Shown: in pieces, positions 45,701 through 57,345 of the stretch
Layout of the letters: each line of letters starts with the position of its first letter
Position numbering within the stretch: the stretch's first letter is position 1
Program-made: the position numbers and the translations under genes
Notes under the pieces: generated by a model
Database searches by the model: none
Told to the model about the DNA's origin: nothing
The model's input: the letters and a program-made list of their open reading frames with translations, nothing else
Assembly (NCBI GenBank): GCA_933207985.1
Contig: OW240913.1
Coordinates: forward strand, 330,099,960-330,163,959
DNA from: Pelobates cultripes
Lineage: Eukaryota > Chordata > Amphibia > Anura > Pelobatidae
DNA: 64,000 nucleotides
Direction of reading: 5' to 3'

Positions 45701-45900
45701 GTTTCTCTTCTTTGCTAAATACATATCCTGTCACACAGATACACACCCTGACACACAGATACATACCCTGACACACAGCAGATACACAGACACATAGATA
45801 TATATACCATGACATAACTACAGATACACACATTGACATACAGATACATACCCTGACACACATACTGACACACAGATACATACACTGAAACACATGCAAA
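42799..45900. repeat. 3.1-kb CA-rich tandem array with higher-order periodicity
   Basis: Built from short words ACACACAGATACATACCCTG and GACACACATGCAGATACAC. Larger blocks recur: a block with ATACAGTGACACACATGCA and ATATAGGCACTGACAC starts near 42800, 43795 and 44705. CACACTTAAGGATACATAC recurs at irregular 150-400 bp intervals (near 43068, 43218, 44074, 44258, 44908). A foreign insert sits at about 45520-45715. The Cys/Val-rich frames on the - strand are artefacts. Confidence 0.92.
45520..45715 (+). mobile_element. Penelope-like or related retroelement fragment within the array
   Basis: About 200 bp of unique sequence interrupting the CA array. It contains GGCTCTGAGGAGCCGAAACG, a stem-loop followed by GAAAC, of the type found in the hammerhead part of Penelope-like elements. 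The core upstream (ATGATTA for CTGATGA) is degenerate. No coding part is present, so the family is inferred. Confidence 0.4.
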
Positions 45901-45905
45901 TACAC

Positions 45906-46980
45906 CAGGGCTTGACAAATTTGCTTGTAATCTAGGAGCCAGCTAAAAAAAGTTACGAGCCAGTATTTTTTTTTTAACTAACAAAGCAAAAATAGAATTC
46001 TTAAAGGGACACCATAGTCACCAGAACCACTGCAGCTTATTATAGTGGTTTTTAATGTAAACACTGCCTTTTCAGAGAAAAGACGGTGTTTACATTGCTG
46101 CTTAGTAACACCTCTAGTGGTCCTTAATCAAACCACGCTCGGCATGGAGGCACTTAATGTTCCCCATAGTGATGCATTGATTCAATACATCTCTTTGAGG
46201 AGATGAAGATTAGTGCGTGCACAATAGCCTCTTCCACAATAGGCTCCTCATATGGAAAAGCATTGCTTGGCTGAGATCATCAAGGTTGATTATCTCAGCC
46301 ATGGAAGCGGATTCAGCCATGGCGAGACCGTCAAGGCGTGGGAAAACAGGTAAGTAAAATCACCTTTCTCAGAGGGGGACCGGTCACCTAAACAGACACT
46401 CACTGACAGACAGACACACACACACACACAGACATACACTTGCTCGCAGACAGACACACACACAAAATCTCAGACACACAGACACACATTCAGAAGTTGA
46501 ATTTTAAAAATGATTTTGATTGAAACTCACCCAGCCTTCCTACCTTTTGGAGAGATGAAGTAAATAGGCTTTCTGTCATCTCCCTGCTCTGCTCCCTGTC
46601 GCGCACTGTTCAGTTTAGTATGCCAGGGGCCGGAATGACGTCATATTCTGGCTCCGGGCATCTTTGCAGGGCGCGCGAGGGAGCAGAACAGGGAGATGAC
46701 AGCTCACTCCCCTGTCCCCCCCACCCCCCTATGTCTATTCCACACAGCGCCCACTGGCCTGTCTCTGCCCTCCCTCAAGACGCACATGCTCGCTCCGTGG
46801 GGGAGCAGAGGTGGCCAGTCAGCCATTCGTGGGAGAGCGGAGGCAACCGGCCAGCCAGCCGTTGGACAGCGGACTTTTAACTCATGGTTGACATACAAAC
46901 ATAACCAACCACTTTTCCTACTTTCTTTTCTCGATCCTTCCTAAATAATGTGTAACCATTTAAATTAACTGCCCAGTCAT
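45906..46980. mobile_element. Transposon-rich segment: hAT-like start and nested T2 left end
   Basis: CAGGGCTTGACAAATTTG at 45906 is a typical hAT-like start in frogs (from memory). At 46001 a T2 left end (TTAAAGGGACACCATAGTCACC) follows. CA-rich simple repeat runs at 46398-46490. No partner ends were found, and no gene was seen. Confidence 0.5.
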
Positions 46981-46981
46981 G

Positions 46982-47594
46982 TAGGGCTGGCTCGTCCATT
47001 GGAGTGAGGGGCCCGGCTGCCTGTTCCGGGTCCTTGCTGGTGTATACATTGAAGATGGGGCCCAGGTGTGTAATTTTAGCAGCAGGTCAAGCAGCAGCAG
47101 GTACTCTCCTCTCGCAAGCCGCGAGAGTCTTGCAAATGCTTTTCCTATGGGAATGCTCTTGCGGCTTGCGAGAGGAGAGTTCCTGTTGCTGCTGGAGTTG
47201 TAAGATTATTTTCCTGGGCCCTCTCTTCACCGTCCTCCTGCTCAATTGGACCACCAGGGTATCAAGTATCCTGCCCACAGGTAAGAAGCAGGGAGGGGCG
47301 ATAAAATAAATAAAAGACAACTGCTCACCCCCACATTTAACTAAACACCACAAACACACACTGCATGCACTACACTAACACAGACACTGCATATACTACA
47401 CAGACACTGCATTAACTATATACACACACCCACACATGCATGCTCTGCATCCACTATACACACACTGCACCCACTACAGACACTGCAAAACATAATGGAT
47501 ATTGGCATGTTTTACTGGATGTGGTTTTGTTGGGGATGGGGGAGCAGCATTCCTTCCTTGGACCCAGGCAGCACAATGTCTTGGGCCGGCCCTG
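46982..47594. mobile_element. hAT-type element with internal hairpin
   Basis: 613 bp flanked by an exact 8-bp duplication CAGTCATG (46974-46981 and 47595-47602). Ends are TAGGGCTGGC and GCCGGCCCTG. An internal hairpin at about 47087-47200 is formed by CTCTCCTCTCGCAAGCCGC and its inverse, with further flanking complementarity (GCAGCAGCAGG). CA-rich sequence fills the 3' half. No transposase. Confidence 0.82.
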
Positions 47595-47602
47595 CAGTCA
47601 TG

Positions 47603-48494
47603 TGTCTCATCCCACTAATTTTCTGTTATGCCTATTATGTCATATTGCCTAGTATATGCTATGGACTCTAGTTCCCCCATTTTATTATTTAAGCTATTTG
47701 CATTAGTGAGCATACATTTAATATTATCATGAGTCACTTGCACTTTATGAATTGTTTTATTACTATTTTATAACTTTTCTGTTCTGATCTTGCCCTACCC
47801 CCCATCTCCACTCTCCTTATGCTGAGTTCATCTCCTTTCTGTCCGATCTCCATGTTGTAGACTTCTTGGTCCCTCCCCCCCTACCACTAGTTTAAAATCT
47901 CCTCCAACCTTCTAGTCATCATGTCTCCCAGCACAGCAGATCCTCTTCCGTTTATTTGCAATTCAGCACAGCTATACAGATTGTACCCAAACGCAAAATC
48001 AGCCCAGTGCTCTAAGAAGCCAAACCCCTCCTTCCTACAACATGACTTGAGCCACGCACCTCTTTTAATTCCCGCTGCCTTTTTACTGTGGTGCAGGGCA
48101 CAGGTAATATCTCTGAAAATACTACCCTGGAAGTCCTTTTCTTTAGTTTACTTCCTGATTTCATTCATTTAAATCTCCATTTTTGTCTAACTTTGTCATT
48201 GATACCAATATGCACTATGACAGCTGTGTCATCCCCAGCTCCTCCCAATAATCCATTCACTGTCAGCAACATGCCTGACTCAAGCATAACGGAGACAGCA
48301 CTGTTTGGTTGAGCTAATCAGAGCTGCAGATTACCCTATCTACACTTTTAATTATAAGGTCCCCTACCACTACAATCTGTCTAGCTTTTATTACACTAAT
48401 ATGGACCAAGCTTAATTTGTTTTTCACTCAAGGCCCAAAGTCGTTTTTGCATTTTTGCTGTGTCTTTAACCGCAATTATCATCTTTCTCATTTA
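47603..48494. other. Unidentified, repeat-like sequence
   Basis: No transposon ends or protein motifs were recognised. The style (CCCAGCACAGCAGATCC, GGTCCCCTACCACTACAATC) suggests a decayed interspersed repeat. The small frames here have no supported function. Confidence 0.4.
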
Positions 48495-48872
48495 CACTGC
48501 TCAAAAAAATAAAGGGAACACAAACATAACACATCCTAGATCTGAATGAATTAAATATTCTTCTGAAATACTTCTTTAGATGTGCTGACAACAAAATCAC
48601 ACAAAAATTTAAAAATGGAGATCAAATTTTTGAACCCATGGAGGTCTGGATTTGGAGTCACACTCAAAATTAAAGTGGAAAAACACACTACAGGCTGATC
48701 CAACTTTGATGTAATGTCCATAAAAAAAGTCAAAATGAGGCTCAGTAGTGTGTGCGGCCTCCACGTGCCTGTATGACCTCCCTACAACGCCTGTGCATGC
48801 TCCTGATGAAGTGTGATTGACTTGGAGTTACATTGTGTTGTTTAAGTGTTCCTTTAATTTTTTTGAGCAGTG
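48495..48872 (-). mobile_element. Tc1-like deletion derivative
   Basis: 378 bp flanked by TA, with CACTGCTCAAAAAAATAAAG and AATTTTTTTGAGCAGTG ends. It is the reverse complement of the two ends of the element at 38444: the long 3' end (TTTAAATTTTTGTGTGATTT region) and about 50 bp of the 5' end, with all central transposase sequence missing. A non-autonomous copy. Confidence 0.88.
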
Positions 48873-49139
48873 TACTACACCAACACATATTATACTGTTG
48901 TTTAAAGGACAAATAGGGCTTTAACTTGATGTGACATATATGTAGTTCTACGTCAAAAAATACAAGGGAGTAATATAAAATTTCAATGTGTAGTCATTTT
49001 AGAGGTCGGAATGTTAGTCTTGTAAGTTTAATAGCAAAGACAAAAAACTAAATTGGCACATAAAAAGTATATATTTATAAAAAGTAGTTATCATAAGCCA
49101 TTTACCTAAAGTTATTATTTAACTGCCAATTTCTGCTAA

Positions 49140-50083
49140 ATATTGTTGTAGAATTTAGTTTTCATTTCCTAAAATGTTAACATCTGATGCGTTTTTTTTC
49201 AGAATAATTTGCAAACCTGATATGTGCTAATACTGTACCAAACTCCCTATTGTATTTAGCTACATCTTTTGAGTAAGACCCGGAATGCCTGCCTTTGCCA
49301 CTATCCTGTGAAGCTACAACGCCAAATACAAGAACCGACTATTTCAGTTTTTGCAGTTACAATTTTTATAGATGGATTTGACTGTTGAAATTACCCCACA
49401 AAGACCTACCATTTGTGAAAGTAGACATTCTTGGCTATCTCATGTGGTGTATATTGTGCCTTGGCATGCTGCAATTTTTTTTTTTTTGCCAGTTTATGTA
49501 AAGGTTTGTGGCAATTTCTCCTTTCTTTATTTTTTTCACATACAATTACATAACATTACATTACAATTTAACTGGCCATTTCTGAAACCTGATATGTGCC
49601 ACTCCCCCACCCCCTCCAAACATGCTCAGCAAACTCTTCTGAACAAATACCCCATATGTATGCCTTTGGTACTAATTTGCACTTGCATTGCAATATCAGA
49701 GACCAGACTTTTTCAGTTTTTAATGTAAGACTTTTCATTGACGAATTTGTTGGGTCTATTACGCATTTTGGAGCATTGTAGCAGTTTCACAATTCAAATC
49801 ATGTCATAAATGCATGTCATTTGTAAAAGAAGACTCCACAGGCATGACATATGGCACATTTTGAACCTTATTTTAGCACCAATTTCTTTCTAAGTTTATA
49901 GTATTTTATTTTCACATTTTTGTTTTTAGATGCACATTGCAATTTAGCGGTTTACTTTCTAAACTTCATATGTGCTACTGTAATAGTCACTGAAGTATGC
50001 TCAGCTATATCTTCTAAATACAGAATGACGCCCTTGTTAACTTTTTGTGAAAATACAGAGCTGACTTTTTAATTTGCCCATTG

Positions 50084-50090
<7 letters not shown>
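49140..50090. repeat. Degenerate tandem repeat, period about 370 bp
   Basis: The landmark AAACCTGATATGTGC recurs near 49213 and 49586, and as AAACTTCATATGTGC near 49959. Each is followed in parallel by decayed versions of a TATTTCAGTTTTT block and an ATTTGTGAAAGTAGAC block. The copies have drifted a good deal. No coding region. Confidence 0.6.

Positions 50091-50146
<56 letters not shown>
50088..50146. repeat. (TA)n microsatellite
   Basis: About 58 bp of uninterrupted TA dinucleotides. Confidence 0.97.
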
Positions 50147-50151
<5 letters not shown>

Positions 50152-51956
50152 ATTGGCAAATTGAAGATGGTTGTTTCCCTTTGCTAATAGGAGTACTGAT
50201 ATTGGCAAATGGAATTTAAACTAAAACAGAGTGGTATGTTGCTGCCATCTACTGGCTATTTTCAGTATGACAGATTTATATCTTTAACATTGAACAAATA
50301 TACCCAATGAATTTCGATCAGTAAACCTAACAACACCCATCACTGATCAAAATACCATTGGAGCAAGGAAGGAGATCCTCCAGGGTCTGTTCAGACAATC
50401 AGGGTCTCAAAATCACCACATCAAGTGAGAGAACTGTGGCTAAGCTTGATCACTCAGCTGAAGTGTTCTCTATGGATTTAAAGGGCTATGATCAGTAATA
50501 ATTTTCAACAATGCATGCAGCTCATCAAAAAGTATGGGGACACTAAAAATGGCCCCAGGTGACATAGATAGGATTTAACCCTGCTTGCACTACATTGCTG
50601 TCTATGTGAATTTAAATCCCAATTGAAAGACCTACATGCCAATTGCAATCTGAGCTTTGCTTGCAGCTCACCTGTCAGTCTGGGGCCACTAAACATGTCC
50701 CCCAGCTGACAGAGGGGATCTACAGGTATCAAAAAGTTCCTTGGTACCAGCAGGGATTTAACCTCTGAAGGTATTTTTATTGTATGATTAAAGCCCTGCA
50801 CTGCACGATGGTATAGGCTTTAAGTAGTAAGAGACTACTTTCAAGCAACTCCAAGTGAGCAAGCTCAGGGAGTCAGCTATGGATTTATATAGGTATGCAA
50901 AAAACAAAAAAAGGGGAACTTTAGGGACTACTCTCCTATTGTACTAAGCAGCAGCAGACAGGGGAAAAAAACAAAAGAAAAACTGCATTTTAATAATTTC
51001 AAGTCAAGCAGATTTATTGAATAAAGAAATACCAACCTCTGTCCACAATTTTTAGATCTCAAAGGATTACGCCTGTTTTTGAACTCCTAGTTAAAAATAA
51101 CCAACTTAAAAAAAGACTACTTTTTAGCAACTCCAAACAAGATAATGAAGAAGTCAAACCAAAGAGGAAAAACCTGAATATTTTCTAAATGTATATATAT
51201 TTTAATATAACATTATTAGATTGTTTAAAATTACATTACAGCATAGTGCTCTTAAAAAAACAAACAAACCACACAAATGGAACGATATGTCAGTTTTATC
51301 CATACAATGCATTTACTAGCATTACTTTATTTTCTTCCCCCAATCTGGAAAAAATGAAATGCTATAAGTTAATGCAAAATTTTTTTTATCCAAAAGTTAT
51401 ATTGGAGAAGTCAGTCTTTACATTACCCAAGTGCAATATTTTCATACATTTATATATATTTTTGTTTCAATTCAAACACTGTATATATACAGACACATAT
51501 ATGCAAACTACTCTGCCTCGTGCAAATTATGCCATGTTTCTATAAAATTAAATATTTAGGATATGTCTATTTACTGTATCAGTGCTCAGTATAGGATAAA
51601 TAAACTTTTGATAAATCGATAAGTTATTACTTGCATATGTAAACAATTAAGAATTAAAAAAAATGTATAATTTATAAAATGTATATTTGCAGAAAATCTG
51701 CATAGATGGTAAAACTCCTTTGGTTTTCCTATATTACAAAACAAGGAGCAGTTTGTACACAATCTTTCTACATTTCCAAAATAAATAGTGTTTTTGCTTG
51801 TATGCTCAAGTCATTAGCAAGGGCAAAAAAAAAAACTCTGTTTCTTTAAAATCTGGTTGTACAGATAAGCAGCCAAACAAATATTAAATTCCAGCGTGTT
51901 TTGAGATTGTTTATGGACATGCTAGAAAAGCTAATAAGCATTTTAAATTGCCATTT
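50147..51956. other. KCTD3: Intergenic region and likely KCTD3 3' untranslated region
   Basis: The KCTD3 stop is at 51957-51959 on the minus strand, so the 3' UTR runs to lower coordinates. TTTATT (AATAAA on the - strand) occurs near 51010 and 51325. No other feature was recognised. Confidence 0.45.
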
Positions 51957-52515
51957 TCACAAGGCATAGTCTTGGCAGGAGGAGTCACTTTTTTTACGAC
52001 GTGGAGAAGTGGTGGATTTAGTAGGAGATGGTGATGCTGTACCGGGTGATTCATTTCCACCATCCCCTGAACTTGGTGATGAGCCTAAAACAGGTGCTTG
52101 AGAAATTTTTCTTCTTCCCAAAAAAGCTCCATCGAATCCACTTTTCTTTTTATTTTCTGACTTTAATTCGTTGTCGTCATCTACAGATTTTTTCCGGACA
52201 TCTGTGTTTTCCTGTATTTTACAAGCATCCATAATGCCTTCTAGAACTTTGCTGGCTCTTATCGTTGTTCCACCCTTTTTATCAAGGGAGCTGCTTTCCC
52301 AATCAGACTGTTTTGCTTCATTTTTAACCAAAACACTCCCATTTTCTGACATTGCCTTCTCGACCGTGTTTTTGCCAAAGCTCAAAGAATGAAAATCCCT
52401 ATAGCTGTGAAAGCTTTCTGTTCTTCTTGCCCTGGCTAACAGTGGACTCTCACGATAGGGCCTTACGGAGCCATAGGTTGCAGGTTCATGAATTGTTTCA
52501 TGGTGAAGTTGTAAA
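51957..52515 (-). CDS. KCTD3: KCTD3 last exon
   Basis: 559 nt after TTGTGTTTCAG on the minus strand. The coding end is SSCQDYAL followed by TGA (51957-51959). The exon encodes YGSVRPYRESPLLARARRTE and SFHSYRDF near its start and SPGTASPSPTKSTTSP near its end. These match the low-complexity C-terminal tail of KCTD3, a BTB plus WD40 protein that modulates HCN3 channels. The middle is hydrophilic and poorly conserved. It enters with one base finishing a codon, which fits the 55110-55248 exon. Confidence 0.9.
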
Positions 52516-52617
52516 CTGAAACACAAATAAAGGAGAGTTTGGTGTAATTAAAAAAAAAAGAAGTTTTGTTACATGTATATTGTAATGCATCTAAAAATAA
52601 TAAATTAATATTGTCTT

Positions 52618-53063
52618 GCACAGACCACTATAGGCACCCAGACCACTTCAGCTCAATGAAGTGGTCTGGGTGCCAGGTCCCCCTACTTTTAACCCTGCAG
52701 CTGAACACATAGCAGTTTCAGAGAAACTGCTATGTTTACACTGCAGTGTTAATCCAGCCTCTAGTGGCTGTCTCCCTGACAGCCATTAGAGGTGCTTCCG
52801 CAATTTACACAGAGTAAATCACAGTTATTTGACGCTTTGCTATAGGTGGGTTTGAATGCGCATTCGGCTCCATTCGGGAGCTGACATCAATGTAGGAGGA
52901 GAGGTCACCAGTGCCGAGGGAGCCTGACGTTAGATTAAGTTAAGCAAATAAATGGTTACTATTTAATTGCCGCGGAAGGGGCCCTACTTACTGTTTAGGT
53001 GACTAGGGCTCTATAGCGTTAGGAATACATATTTGAATTCCTAACGCTATAGTGTTCCTTTAA
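52618..53063. mobile_element. T2-family MITE (intron of KCTD3)
   Basis: Right end CGCTATAGTGTTCCTTTAA at 53063; the left end ACCACTATAGGCACCCAGA has lost its TTAAAGG. Internal hairpins include GACCACTTCAGC..GAAGTGGTC and AACGCTATAG. The next mini-element starts in the same TTTAA. Confidence 0.7.
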
Positions 53064-53138
53064 CCCCTTAAGGACACATGACATGTGTGTCATGTCATGA
53101 TTCCCTTTTATTCCAGAAGTTTGGTCCTTAAGGGTTTA
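53059..53138. mobile_element. 80-bp palindromic mini-element, overlapping the T2 end
   Basis: TTTAACCCCTTAAGGACAC to GTCCTTAAGGGTTTA, with GACATGTGTGTCATGTC inside; the same family as 21218-21298. It begins within the TTAA that ends the T2 copy, so it landed in or next to that site. Confidence 0.7.
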
Positions 53139-55109
53139 CGCTCTAGTCTTGTGCAAGAATGATTTTGTTCCCATGCAAAATGCTGTCACTTATTTTCCAA
53201 TTCACAGCTAAGGCTCCTTATACAAACCAATCTATCGACCCCCTCTTTGTCAGAACCAAGTGAATGCTCATGGAGGCTGCCTGTGGCTGTCTGTGGTACA
53301 GATCTATGTTGTGCTATGCATATAAAGGCTGATTAATAACATAAAGCCCTTTCTCTGTCTCCAAAGGTGAAACAGCATCTTTAGTTGAAACAATAACAAT
53401 GACCATTATTACGTGTTTACAAGAAATCCTTGAAAAAGGATGAAAGTCACAGAGAAGTTGTCTATTTTTACTGACTTCCTAAATGCAGTTTAAAAGTGAT
53501 GATTCAAAAATCAGTCTGTGTGTAATGCAAGTTAAGGATTAATGGGGGCATCTTGTTGTTACAGTACATCCTCAACAATAAAATTAGATATGGGAAATGT
53601 AGGAGAACAGCCAATAGACAACGTGTACAATACAAATGGTCAAGAGCAGAGAAGGATATTGGTGAAGCGAAGTAGGCACCAACACAACCGAGCCAGAGGT
53701 CTTGCTTCTCTGGCTAGTGGCAGTATGACTTGAGGTAAAAGTGGGAGTGGTGCCTTGGAAGTCCTGAGATGTAGACAAGGGGAAAACGGATAGTGTACTA
53801 TATTCTTTCAAATAAGAGGCAATAAGTAGTAAAGAGCATGCACACTTCCATGAGCTAGGGTCTAGCTCCAACATATGTGTTTAAACAGTGTAATCTCTGC
53901 TCATGGATAGAGATGCACTTCTCCCTACATATAACATTCTCAGCAAATTGGAGGGAAACCATATAGAGCAGTATATTTGTGCATGATAGGTGCAAACATA
54001 TATAAATGCAATGCAGGAAGACCATAGAGACTAACAGTCTGTTTTCAAACACTGCCTGACCAAAGGTCCATGGCTGAAGTATCCTGTCATATACTAAAGA
54101 TAGGGATGAGTTTTTTCTCATTTTGTTTACATGTACTTCATTAAATAAAAAAATCCTTTGAAAACATGATGAAAGATGTATTATTTAAAAAATATTTTTG
54201 AGGGCATTTTTTTTTATTTTTTAAACAATACAGTGCACACTACATACGTATGTTTGGTTAATCATATCCAAGCTGAAGACATTGCAAGATAATATACAGT
54301 GAGGATTATACACCTCCACACTTACCATAAGGAACCATTTTGGGGATCACAGACGTGTATATATTTGTTTGCACCCACCATTTACAAATACAGTATTGTT
54401 TGCCTTTAATTTGTTTCATACCCTCCTACGTTTTGTAGTGCTAGTGCTAGCTCCAGTGCACTAAATTGTAGCTCCTGAATGTAAGTGTAACTTGCTTCTT
54501 ATTAGACAGAACATTGCACTATAATTATTTTGCTTGCTTACATTTTCACATTTTTGTCATTTTAGATATCTGCACTTAAGGACGTCCAAAGCGCCACTCC
54601 TATTTTTTCCTTAAGACAATAGATAGAATGAATTTGCCAAACACCACGTAATTAACTTTCTGCCATATCAGGTATGGAGAGGGAGGGGGGTTCCTTTGTG
54701 CATCAACCAATATACTGATAAAACTTATGCCATTATAATTGCATTATTACCCTGCTTTAGCTAGTAGTATTGCCAATACATAAATGTTAGAAGCTGCTTT
54801 GAGTGTATTAGTCATATGTTGTTCCAGAGTAAAACTCGAACAAAGATAATTAAAATGCAGATCTCAGTACATTATTTACATGTGGTAAATGAGAACTAAA
54901 GATCTATAATTAAGCCACCCAAGGATAGGAGAATAGATGCAACGGAATGCAGATTATTTCCAACATATTAATAAAACATGCCGCATTAAATGTAAAATTT
55001 TTACAGACAAATAACTATGGATATTTCTTACGGAAATTCAAGTAAATGTGTGTGATCCCTCATAAATGTCAATATAAGCAAATTCGCACAAAAGCCATTT
55101 CGATTTTAC
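53139..55109. other. KCTD3 intron, no exon seen
   Basis: AT-rich intron between the last two KCTD3 exons. Small frames on both strands are without domains. No complete transposon was identified. Confidence 0.55.
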
Positions 55110-55248
55110 CTTGAGCTAGAGTCACGAAGACGACTTTGGTGTACTACTGATGTGGCAGGACTGATGTTAGGTGTGGCACAGCGAGATGCACTGAGGTCAC
55201 ACTGATCCAGTAACTTAAGCAGTTCTTCTTCTGTAGGACCACCGACAT
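55110..55248 (-). CDS. KCTD3: KCTD3 exon, post-WD40 linker
   Basis: 139 nt between TTTTAAG and GTAAAA on the minus strand. It encodes [17 protein letters not shown], then [20 protein letters not shown]. This segment after the WD40 propeller is strongly conserved in KCTD3 as I recall it. The first two bases complete an Asp codon with the previous exon. Confidence 0.92.
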
Positions 55249-55339
55249 CTTAAAATAAAAACAAAAGTTAATTAGGCAAAACACTTTTCTACGCATCATG
55301 TTAATTTCAAATAGACAATGTCACTGTCACTTTACTTAC

Positions 55340-55524
55340 CTTTGTCTTCTGTTTTGGTCACCATGTCCATTGCTGTAGTTAGATCCCACATTTGAATACT
55401 TCCATTCGAATGGCCAGTGAAGAGGTAGCGACGTGGTCGAGAACCCATTCTACTAGAACCTTCACATTCTCTGACAGTAAAGCATGTAATTGTAGTACAA
55501 TCGACTGCCTGAATTTCACAGATT
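55340..55524 (-). CDS. KCTD3: KCTD3 exon, WD40 repeat
   Basis: 185 nt between TTTTTCAG and GTAAGT on the minus strand. It encodes [39 protein letters not shown] and [15 protein letters not shown]. [12 protein letters not shown] is a WD40 D strand end. Phases fit both neighbours (2 in, 1 out). Confidence 0.93.
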
Positions 55525-55752
55525 CTGAAAAAAAGATGTGACCAGAAGTCATAGTTACAGCAAAATACAGTGAGAATATAGAACAGAAAAAGTTATGCTT
55601 ATCTGTAGTGCTTATAGTAGAGCAAACTATTTCTAAAAAGATTTTATTTAGCATACTTGTCCTTCCGAGAATGAAAAAGCTAATAAGGCACTCTCCTCCA
55701 TTTTAGTAAATACCAGCTGCAGGGTGAATAATTTAAGTGTTTGATTGTTTAC

Positions 55753-56295
55753 TTAAATGGACACTTTAGTCACCAGAACAACTACAGTTTATTTTATTTG
55801 TTCTGTTGAGTAGAATAATTCCCTTCAAGCTTTATGCAGTAAACACTGTCTTTTCAGAGAAAAGGCAGTGTTTACATTACAGCCTAGGGATACCGCCACT
55901 GGCCACTCCTCAGATAGCTGCTAGAAGTGCTTCCTGGGGCAGTGCTGCACAGTGTGCTGCACTACCATTTAGTGTCTCCACCCTCTGCATGGAGACACTG
56001 AACTTTCTTTATAAGGATGCATTGATTCAATGCATCTCTATGAGAAGATGCCGATTGTTCAGGACTGTGTTTGGCTTGTGCTGGCACTGGACCGGATCTG
56101 CCTGCTTGACACTTCCAGCCAATCCAATGCTTGGCACAATACTTCTGATGTCAGCTAAGCAGGCAGATCAGGAACAGACTGTAATAAAAGTAAGATTTTA
56201 CTATATTTAGGAAGGGCAAGGGGGATGGAGGGGGGGATAGATGGTGTTTTAAGCACTTTAGGGTTTGTGTTCCTAACCCTATAGTGTTCCTTTAA
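55753..56295. mobile_element. T2-family MITE (intron of KCTD3)
   Basis: 543 bp, TTAAATGGACACTTTAGTCACC to CCCTATAGTGTTCCTTTAA, with TTAA on both sides. The interior carries AAACACTGTCTTTTCAGAG, also found in the copies at 29714 and 46001. Confidence 0.78.
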
Positions 56296-56704
56296 TATTT
56301 GGTGCGTAAAGAGCTGGGGTTTGATATGAAGTAGCAAGTCCATAATGTCCTATGCATTTTGAACTCTACCAGTGCGTATGCAATCAGTCAATTACATGTT
56401 CACAAACAGGGGTGATAAGCGTACTAAATGGGTAGTTTTTGTAGGCTGCAGTACACAGTACAAGGATTCCCAAACCTCATGAGTGAACAAATAGCAAAAG
56501 AAATAGCGTATACCGCACCCAGAATTAAATGTACAAGGAATATATGTACATAAATCTTCAGATGGTATAATACTGTAGACCTCAGAACAACAAAAAGATT
56601 ACAATAATAGTGCAATACAGTATGGTATAGATAATAATTGAGATAATAGCTCTGTATAAGATCCACTCACATTCTATTGAGTTATTATCTCAATTATTAT
56701 CTAT

Positions 56705-57345
56705 ACTGTAGCGGAGCTGCAATGTTAAATCCCAATATCTCTGCTGGTACAGAAAGTAATCCAAGTAAAGCTCTGAAAATGAAGGCAATATTCCAAATCC
56801 CCCAGTAACCGGACGAAACACAGTTCTGGGAGTCAACTGACGATTTTATTCACAAGCTCCAGTATTTATGTGGTTCCGCATGCAAGGGGTTTCCTTAATT
56901 ACTTTGCAGGGGTTGTACAGTAGGGGACTACATGGGGAACTTAACATATAGAACATTTCTCCCACCATGCACTGCTGTACGAGAGGGATACTCCCATGAG
57001 AATATCCTGTTAAGTGGATTATCCTTCCATACAGCAGAACCGTCTTTTCACACAAAAATCAGTAAGTTATATTTTATTTGTGCTATTGTACCGAATGACC
57101 GTTCGGCAGATAGCTGGGGTCTGAGCGCACACTTTGTGAAAGTACCGCTCAGATCCCAGCATAAATAACTGAACACCGCACAAAAACACACTTTAATATA
57201 CATTCATCATAAAAGTCCCGAATACACCATAGGGGAAAAAGTACCGAAAGACCGGCGGTCGCTTCCGAACGGCTTGGAAGTCCAGCGGTGTACATGCCGT
57301 CGAGTAGCCGATTTTAGTTCCAGGCACTCAACGGCCAAACACCGC
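56705..57345 (-). mobile_element. LTR, antisense, same family as the element at 60770
   Basis: Read on the minus strand it holds a TATA-like ACATAAATACTGG, GTGAATAAAA, CCCAGAACTGTGTTTCGTCC and GGTTACTGGGGGATTTGG, then GAGATATTGGGATTTAA. These align with 60790-60958. Likely ends are TGTTTGGCCG (about 57345) and GCTCCGCTACA (56705). No target duplication was found, so ends are approximate. Confidence 0.65.

Noticed and set aside
42752..45905. Long Cys/Val/Tyr-rich open frames on the minus strand
   Set aside because: They are translations of the CA-rich tandem array; there are no domains, no start context and overlapping frames of the same style.
47921..48312. Two overlapping plus-strand frames of 74-83 codons
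   Set aside because: No recognised family; the surrounding sequence looks like a decayed repeat.
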